Source of the DNA: Prevotellamassilia sp. | GTDB taxonomy: Bacteria > Bacteroidota > Bacteroidia > Bacteroidales > Bacteroidaceae | Length of the DNA stretch: 64,000 bases | NCBI GenBank assembly: GCA_009775705.1 | Contig: VSQE01000003.1 | Coordinates: 11,755-75,754 of the forward strand | Direction of reading: 5' to 3' | Shown: piece after piece, positions 58,910 to 64,000 of the stretch | How positions within the stretch are numbered: position 1 is the stretch's first letter | Layout of the letters: each line of letters opens with the position of its first letter | Translations under genes and position numbers: made by a program | Notes under the pieces: model-generated | What the model saw: only the letters and a program-made list of their open reading frames with translations | What the model was told of the DNA's origin: nothing | Databases searched by the model: none

Positions 58910-59338
58910 ATGAAAAAACAAATTATTTTGAGCAGTTTACTATCCGCACTGCTGATTGGCAACTGTTTGGATACACAGGCTGCAAATGAGGCAAGAACTA
59001 TCAATGATTTGCCTTCGATGGCAAAAGTTTCCCAGAACAAGAGAGAGGTGTCTCCGGAATTTCCCGGTGGTATCACCGCATTGGTACAATTTTTATCAAA
59101 GAATCTAAAGTTTCCGACAGTTTGCAAGGAACAGAAAATACAAGGCAAAGTGTTGGTGAAATTTACAGTCAAGAGCGATGGCTCTATCTCAAATATTCGT
59201 GTTACCAAGTCTGTAGATCCTTATTTGGATAAGGAAGCTGTCCGCGTAGTGAAGTCCATGCCTCGTTGGATTCCCGGTACACAGGATGGCAAACCGGTAA
59301 ATGTGGAATACACTCTGCCTATCACGTTTAAACTCTGA
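58910..59338 (+). CDS. exported TonB C-terminal domain protein
   Basis: A 142-residue protein with a signal peptide (IILSSLLSALLIGNCLDTQA) and a TonB C-terminal domain (EFPGGITALVQFLSKNLKFP...GKVLVKFTVKSDGSISNIRVTKSVDPYLDKEAVRVVKSMPRWIPGTQDGKPVNVEYTLPITFKL). There is no N-terminal inner-membrane anchor beyond the signal, so it is not a classical energy transducer. Such stand-alone domains occur in many Bacteroidetes envelope operons. It is 41 nt from the previous gene. Confidence 0.8.
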   Translation: MKKQIILSSLLSALLIGNCLDTQAANEARTINDLPSMAKVSQNKREVSPEFPGGITALVQFLSKNLKFPTVCKEQKIQGKVLVKFTVKSDGSISNIRVTKSVDPYLDKEAVRVVKSMPRWIPGTQDGKPVNVEYTLPITFKL

Positions 59339-59368
59339 TGAATCTAAAAACTATAAAACGATATACGT

Positions 59369-60229
59369 ATGAAGCGATTATCTATTTTACTATGCCTCAT
59401 TGTCTTAGGGGCATTCTTCATGAGTCATGCGACTTTTGCGCAAACAAGTTTTTCCATTCCTCCCAAGAGTTATCCGGTAAATGTGCCGTTCAAATGCGAT
59501 GCCGGAGTGGATCGTTATTGGCATGTTACCAGCGTTACTTGTACGGGACGCGCTAATGGCGGCTATAAATTTCAGATAAAGGGAGTGGCACAGAAGACAA
59601 GCCGCAGTTTGCCCATAGACTTGTTCTACCTGATGCCGGGCAATCGGATAAAAACAGCGGGTACTTATTATTTTCCACGTATCGAGGAGGGAAAAACATT
59701 CAGTTTCGAAGTGGTATCGGCATTCTCCGGGTACGCTCCTTCTAAGTTCAACGGTTTTCTTATCTCCAGTGAAGTGTTGCAAAGAACATTACAACAGGAA
59801 TTGGAAGAGCAAAAAGAAACAGACAAAGATACTCCCGAAAGAAGATTTGGTATGCCAACCACTCCGAAGGAAGATAGACGAGAACCGGCACAATCCAAGG
59901 TAAGCCCCAATAAGGTGTACAAAGGCAGCGAGGTGGATAAGGAGCCGGAATACCCCGGTGGAAACCAAGCATTGCTGGCGGATATTGCCCGAAGCATACG
60001 TTATCCCATGATCTGCAAACAGCAGAAGATTCAGGGCGATGTGCTTGTTTCCTTTATAGTGGAGAAAGACGGTTCGGTATCTGATGTTACGGCTGTGAAA
60101 AAGGTTCATGCCAATCTCAATACCGAAGCCGTAAGAGTGGTCAAGTCCTTAAAGGAATGGACACCCGGAATCAAAGACGGACAGCCTGTACGGGTACAGT
60201 CTGCCGTATATGTCACTTTTAGTCTTTAA
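59369..60229 (+). CDS. exported TonB C-terminal domain protein with N-terminal module
   Basis: A 286-residue exported protein: signal (LLCLIVLGAFFMSHATFAQ), an N-terminal beta-rich module (residues ~22-135, YWHVTSVTCTGRANGGYKFQIKGVAQKTSRSLPI...), a charged linker, and a C-terminal TonB domain paralogous to the upstream gene (EYPGGNQALLADIARSIRYP..GDVLVSFIVEKDGSVSDVTAVKKVHANLNTEAVRVVKSLKEWTPGIKDGQPVRV). Linker residues are rich in Glu/Lys/Pro. With its neighbour it forms a tandem TonB_C pair. Confidence 0.8.
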   Translation: MKRLSILLCLIVLGAFFMSHATFAQTSFSIPPKSYPVNVPFKCDAGVDRYWHVTSVTCTGRANGGYKFQIKGVAQKTSRSLPIDLFYLMPGNRIKTAGTYYFPRIEEGKTFSFEVVSAFSGYAPSKFNGFLISSEVLQRTLQQELEEQKETDKDTPERRFGMPTTPKEDRREPAQSKVSPNKVYKGSEVDKEPEYPGGNQALLADIARSIRYPMICKQQKIQGDVLVSFIVEKDGSVSDVTAVKKVHANLNTEAVRVVKSLKEWTPGIKDGQPVRVQSAVYVTFSL

Positions 60230-60255
60230 TTTTAACCATATAAAGCAACAGCATA

Positions 60256-61152
60256 ATGAAAAAATTGATATGCCTAAGTTTGATAAGCCTTGTTTGTGGC
60301 TTCTTGAGTGTACACGCGTCTATACAAGCAGATGACACAAAACCCTTTGTGGGCAAATGGGAATATTGGGAAGGCAACAGCCAAATTCAGTTGGAAATAG
60401 ACCTTTACAACACACCGACAGATGGCAGTTACGGTGCTTACAATGTGTTTGAAGGAGGCTATGGGCTTACCTATAGTATTGTAGACGTCTATCACATTGA
60501 TAATACAGAGGCTTCGGTTGCCGTAGAAAGCAGTATGGGAAAACAAAAAGCGGAGTTCAAGTACAATCCCACCACGAAGGAACTGTCCTTCTTGCCACCC
60601 GGTTCAGAGCCGGTAGTGTTTAAGCAGAAAGATAAATGTAACTACGTATTCATCAGTGGAGGAGATAAAATCAATGTCCGTTCCACCCCTGTATCGGGTA
60701 GTTCTTTAATGAAAGCCAACCGTGGACAAAGCTTCAGATTCTTGGGGAAAGAAAAGGGATGGTTCAAGGTAGAGCTTTCTGCCCAAGACAAACGTATCGG
60801 ATATATTTCTCCGAAGTATGCTTTTTACTTGAAAGATAACACCATCCCAGAACATGCTTTTTCAAAAAGTTATGCCAATGCTCTGACATCGTTCACACTG
60901 GAAAAGAAAGGAGAACAAGTTTTTATGGTCAAAACGACCATGTATCCTCCACAAGGTGAAAGCATTCCTATGTCAAGCGTGGAGTCGTATGCCGGAAAAA
61001 TAGAGGGTAACGCACTGGTCTTTACCTATTTTAGTGGAATGCCCACGCAGGACATCAATGAAATGTCGAAAGTAGAGCCTTATGTGGTGTATTACTGGAA
61101 AGAGTCGGGAATGTTTATCATGGAGGGCGAGAATTATGCAGCAGATATGTAA
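60256..61152 (+). CDS. exported SH3-domain protein
   Basis: A 298-residue protein with a signal peptide (ICLSLISLVCGFLSVHASI). The first 110 residues form a lipocalin- or barrel-like module of short strands (FVGKWEYWEGNSQIQLEIDLYN...). A bacterial SH3 domain spans roughly 125-190 (NYVFISGGDKINVRSTPVSGSSLMKANRGQSFRFLGKEKGWFKV). A C-terminal strand-rich part follows (FTLEKKGEQVFMVKTTMYPP). It is the fourth gene of the operon and overlaps no other. Confidence 0.7.
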   Translation: MKKLICLSLISLVCGFLSVHASIQADDTKPFVGKWEYWEGNSQIQLEIDLYNTPTDGSYGAYNVFEGGYGLTYSIVDVYHIDNTEASVAVESSMGKQKAEFKYNPTTKELSFLPPGSEPVVFKQKDKCNYVFISGGDKINVRSTPVSGSSLMKANRGQSFRFLGKEKGWFKVELSAQDKRIGYISPKYAFYLKDNTIPEHAFSKSYANALTSFTLEKKGEQVFMVKTTMYPPQGESIPMSSVESYAGKIEGNALVFTYFSGMPTQDINEMSKVEPYVVYYWKESGMFIMEGENYAADM

Positions 61153-61165
61153 AAAGAGCAGCAGC

Positions 61166-62470
61166 ATGAAAAGAATGGTTTACCTTGTCGCTTGCCTGCC
61201 TTTTTGGCTGACATCGTGTGAAGAGAAAGTCACCGCCTTGCATTTCAACGAGGCGGAACAGGTATTTGAAATCGGAAAAGAGAGTGAACTGCGTTTCCTG
61301 AACGAAACGTTCGAAATCAAGGATAAAAACATGGAAGCACAAACGCTGCTCACCGATGCAGGCAAGGAGATTCCAGCAGATGAAGTGCGGATTAAACTGG
61401 TGAAGGACATCGAAATCAGCGGTGAATGGACACCGATTAAATTCCCGGTTAGGGAGTTCGACGGCAACGGACATACCATTACCTTCGACGGAATACGGGT
61501 GGTCATTGAAGAGAGCTCCAAAGGAGTATTTGATGTCGGTCTGTTTGAAGAAATGGGTGGTGAAAAAGAAGCTGTGGTCAAGGATCTGACATTGGCAGGT
61601 GACATGACCATCGACGCTCAAAAGAGAGAAGACGGTTATAGCCTGCTTGCCGGTTCTCTGGCGGGAGAGTTCAAGAATGGATGTATCGAGAATTGTACCA
61701 GCAAGGTGGATATCTCATTCGCTGACAATAAGGGTATCTGTACACTCTGTCTGGGTGGACTTGTCGGAGACCTGGATAGCTACGGCTCCGAAGTGGAAGT
61801 GGCTTTGCGTGGCAAGATAATCAATGAGGGCAACCTCACCGTTAATCCGTGCAGTGATGCCTACATAGGTGGAGTCATCGGGAGGGCCACCAATTATGGT
61901 AAAATCTTTATCAAAGAGAATGTCTGCGTCGAGAATAAAGGCGATTTGACCGTGCAGTGGAAGGCCGATGCCCAACCTGATCATAGCTACATCGGTGGTG
62001 TTGTCGGACTTTTCAAAACCAATGAAACTGATATAGAGCATCTCCATAATTGGGGAAACATCCGCTTGGACACACAGAATACATCTGCTACATTTAATAT
62101 CGGAGGGGTATGTGGCGAACTGACACCTCACAACTACGAACGAATCTATCCGTTGGATCTGTACAATGCAGGCAACATCGAAATCAAGCATGACCTGCTG
62201 GCTGAATTTTCCGCCATCGGAGGAGTAATCGGCAGTTTCGGAGGTTCCTCTTTCCATCAGGTGGTGAATGAAGGCAAAATCATTGTGTCGGGAAAAGGAT
62301 GCAAATACATCTCCGGATTGCTGGGTTCGGAAAGCTCGATACACGGGAACTGTTATCTGCATTCGTGCTGTGTAGATAAGGTCGGAGCTTATCCCGTCTG
62401 GAATATCTCTTATCATCCTGTCACCAAGCAGGTCCCCTGCAAGGAAAATCATCCAACAAATCAAAAATAA
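61166..62470 (+). CDS. lipoprotein with GLUG-like repeats
   Basis: A 434-residue lipoprotein (VACLPFWLTSC, lipobox C17). The start is the internal ATG (MKRMVYLVACLP), because the longer frame from 61082 overlaps the previous gene and lacks the signal. The body shows a beta-helix-like pattern (FDGNGHTITFDGI) and repeated GLUG-type units (GGLVGDLDSYG, IGGVIGRATNYG, IGGVVGLFKTN, IGGVCGELTPH, IGGVIGSFGG). Such repeats occur in large extracellular proteins of Bacteroidetes. Function unknown; likely exposed at the cell surface. Confidence 0.7.
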   Translation: MKRMVYLVACLPFWLTSCEEKVTALHFNEAEQVFEIGKESELRFLNETFEIKDKNMEAQTLLTDAGKEIPADEVRIKLVKDIEISGEWTPIKFPVREFDGNGHTITFDGIRVVIEESSKGVFDVGLFEEMGGEKEAVVKDLTLAGDMTIDAQKREDGYSLLAGSLAGEFKNGCIENCTSKVDISFADNKGICTLCLGGLVGDLDSYGSEVEVALRGKIINEGNLTVNPCSDAYIGGVIGRATNYGKIFIKENVCVENKGDLTVQWKADAQPDHSYIGGVVGLFKTNETDIEHLHNWGNIRLDTQNTSATFNIGGVCGELTPHNYERIYPLDLYNAGNIEIKHDLLAEFSAIGGVIGSFGGSSFHQVVNEGKIIVSGKGCKYISGLLGSESSIHGNCYLHSCCVDKVGAYPVWNISYHPVTKQVPCKENHPTNQK

Positions 62471-62476
62471 CGGAAC

Positions 62477-63754
62477 ATGAAAGCATTACAGACCATACAA
62501 GCTGTCGCTCTTTCTTGCTTGCTGTCGATAGGAGCAGCAAGCTGTGGCAGTGAAGAAAGCAACCAGCCTTATACACCGCTTCAGGTGTATTTTGATCCGG
62601 TAAGAGTGGATATGAATGCGGAACATCTGATGCCTTATTTCGTAAACTATCCTACGGATTGGGCAAAGATGGGATTGCGCAACTATCCGAAGCTGGTCAC
62701 CTACGAATACCACAATGCACAATGGGGTGTGACAAGCACCTCGCAATACGAGTTCTTGCCTAACGGCCGTTTATCCGAACAGCGGCGCACTTCTTTCAAT
62801 GTGGGTGCAACCGGATTTGATGTCATTTCGTATGAATATAACGGCAATTCCAATCTGACCCAAATCAAATCGGTAGATGACGGACGTTACAAACGCCGGA
62901 AAAAAGATGACGGCTTCACATACGACAGTGCAGGTCGGTTGATACGTCGCGACAAGAACGGGCGGGGACATTATGACACAACCACTTTTCTGTATGCCTA
63001 TCACGGTAATGGGGTATTGCAATCCATCCTGCCCGAAAAAAAGAATGGCACGGTCAATGAATCGGGCGTGACGCTTCATGAGATGCAGTTTGACTCGCTC
63101 GCTCACTTGAAGTCTTTTGAAACACCGAAGACCACGAACATGTTCTTGAAAGACATCGACAGTTACAAGACAGGACAATCGGTGACAACCTATGTCTATA
63201 CAGGCCATCTGTGTACACAAGCCGTAGAGAAGATTCCCGTTGAATTTGACGGGGGGAACGAAACACTGACTTGTACCAGCAGCTTTGCGTATAACTCACA
63301 CGGAGACTTGGCTACTTGGACGTATAGCGGAGGTGTATATAAAAGTAAAGGCAACAACTGGCGGGTGGATGACATGACGTTTACCGTCTCCTACGATTAT
63401 GTATATGATGAAAAAGGAAACTGGACACAAGCTACCGTTACATTCCCGGCTAACATCGATGAGATACCTGCATTGCGTACCTACTATAAGGCTTTCAGAG
63501 ACGGATTTACATCGAATCGGGATCGTTCTTCTGCTGTCAAAGCGGGTGAGACTCCCAGCCTGACAGTTGTCCGCAGCATTGATTACTGGGACGATGAAAC
63601 GATTGCTTCCATGAAAGCTGCAAAAGAAAACGGTCAACCTGTCCTAATGGGTAGTTTACGCTACGATAAGTATGATGACAATGGGAACTATGTCGGCGAT
63701 GAATATACTGCTCCAGAAGAATATACAGAGAAACGAACCATCGAGTATTGGTAA
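62477..63754 (+). CDS. YD-like lipoprotein, last gene of the right operon
   Basis: A 425-residue lipoprotein (CLLSIGAASC, lipobox C23). It contains YD-like strand repeats (YEYHNAQWGVTSTSQYEFLPNGRL, FTYDSAGRLIRRDKNGRG, YDYVYDEKGNWTQATVTFP, SLRYDKYDDNGNYVGDEY) as in RHS-type beta-shell proteins, but no RHS core or toxin tip is visible. It follows the GLUG-like gene by 6 nt and ends at a terminator (63834-63883). Confidence 0.65.
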   Translation: MKALQTIQAVALSCLLSIGAASCGSEESNQPYTPLQVYFDPVRVDMNAEHLMPYFVNYPTDWAKMGLRNYPKLVTYEYHNAQWGVTSTSQYEFLPNGRLSEQRRTSFNVGATGFDVISYEYNGNSNLTQIKSVDDGRYKRRKKDDGFTYDSAGRLIRRDKNGRGHYDTTTFLYAYHGNGVLQSILPEKKNGTVNESGVTLHEMQFDSLAHLKSFETPKTTNMFLKDIDSYKTGQSVTTYVYTGHLCTQAVEKIPVEFDGGNETLTCTSSFAYNSHGDLATWTYSGGVYKSKGNNWRVDDMTFTVSYDYVYDEKGNWTQATVTFPANIDEIPALRTYYKAFRDGFTSNRDRSSAVKAGETPSLTVVRSIDYWDDETIASMKAAKENGQPVLMGSLRYDKYDDNGNYVGDEYTAPEEYTEKRTIEYW

Positions 63755-64000
63755 ATTTGTAAAATCTCTATTGATTTACTTTCTGACCCTTTCTCATTTG
63801 AAATTTGCTGATAAATAAACCAAGCCTTATTAGACAAGAGAATCTATTGCTACAATAATTGCTATGGATTCTCTTGTTTTTTTGTACTCATCTGTAAAGT
63901 GTACTCGAAGGATTTTTTCTGAAGAATACACTTAATTCTTGCATTTAAAAAGTACTGTAGTACAGAGCAAATCTGCCTTACTGTATAGTATATACTATAT
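63755..64000. other. window end after the envelope operon
   Basis: No gene. It holds the operon terminator and, near the very end, AT-rich DNA with TATAGTATATACTATA (63984-63999), a 16-bp perfect palindrome similar in base composition to those at 57471-57503. Confidence 0.5.
63834..63883 (+). terminator. Rho-independent terminator of the right envelope operon
   Basis: Inverted repeat ACAAGAGAATC / GATTCTCTTGT followed by a run of seven T, 79 nt after the stop of the last gene. Confidence 0.9.

Noticed and set aside
1..64000. CRISPR array, tRNA or rRNA genes
   Set aside because: No regularly spaced repeats and no tRNA-like or rRNA-like sequence noticed by eye.

Overview
The window is from a gut Bacteroidales genome (Bacteroides, Phocaeicola, Parabacteroides or Alistipes type). 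Evidence for this is the recurring promoter box TAnnTTTG, a fimbrillin operon with DUF3575/DUF5119/FimB/DUF4906-type members, a small serine invertase beside an invertible promoter, PcfK/PcfJ-like and ArdC-like proteins, WG-repeat and TonB C-terminal proteins, and lipoprotein signal sequences. Almost the whole window is mobile or accessory DNA. No rRNA, tRNA or CRISPR array was seen, and no complete tyrosine integrase.

Layout. 0-4.3 kb: small genes separated by long GC-rich leaders (LPD11-like fragment, SSB, HU-family protein, small hypothetical proteins). 4.4-11.8 kb: a serine-recombinase-like protein lacking its serine, a lipoprotein, three unknown genes, a winged-helix protein, a candidate oriT, a MobV-family relaxase and an OmpA-family outer-membrane protein. 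This looks like a mobilisation module. 11.9-21.0 kb: a leftward six-gene fimbrial operon ending in a strong terminator. 21.0-22.0 kb: an invertible promoter segment and its serine invertase. The promoter, as assembled, points away from the fimbriae (OFF). 22.1-29.4 kb: a cargo segment bounded by two direct ~274-bp repeats, holding a zinc-ribbon protein, a leftward envelope operon (BatD-like, membrane protein, SH3-membrane protein, WG-repeat lipoprotein) and a decayed GNAT-type gene pair. 29.4-33.6 kb: PcfK/PcfJ-like and small accessory genes. 33.7-51.2 kb: one tightly packed leftward operon of about 17 genes typical of Bacteroidales conjugative elements (ArdC-like polyvalent proteins, OB-fold protein, two peptidoglycan hydrolase-like proteins, membrane proteins, two Toprim primase-like paralogues, DUF4099/DUF3945-type protein). 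51.4-55.3 kb: an M23 peptidase, a GNAT enzyme, a LytTR regulator with a 5'-truncated histidine kinase, and a breakpoint. 55.3-57.5 kb: two more leader-plus-gene units, the second an SSB. 57.8-63.9 kb: a rightward envelope operon (SH3-membrane protein, two TonB C-terminal proteins, SH3 protein, GLUG-like lipoprotein, YD-like lipoprotein).

The most unusual observation is that the two envelope operons, about 30 kb apart and facing away from each other, start from homologous ~210-nt leaders. Both leaders fold into the same long rod with compensatory base changes in two stems, and both sit directly downstream of a TAnnTTTG promoter box. This is good evidence for a structured RNA. I cannot identify the family, and its link to the SH3/TonB/BatD/WG proteins suggests a jointly regulated surface system. 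Other notable points are the OFF-state fimbrial switch, a slippery A-run that splits a peptidase-like gene in two, a tandem Toprim pair with one degenerate active site, and several genes broken by point changes or truncation.
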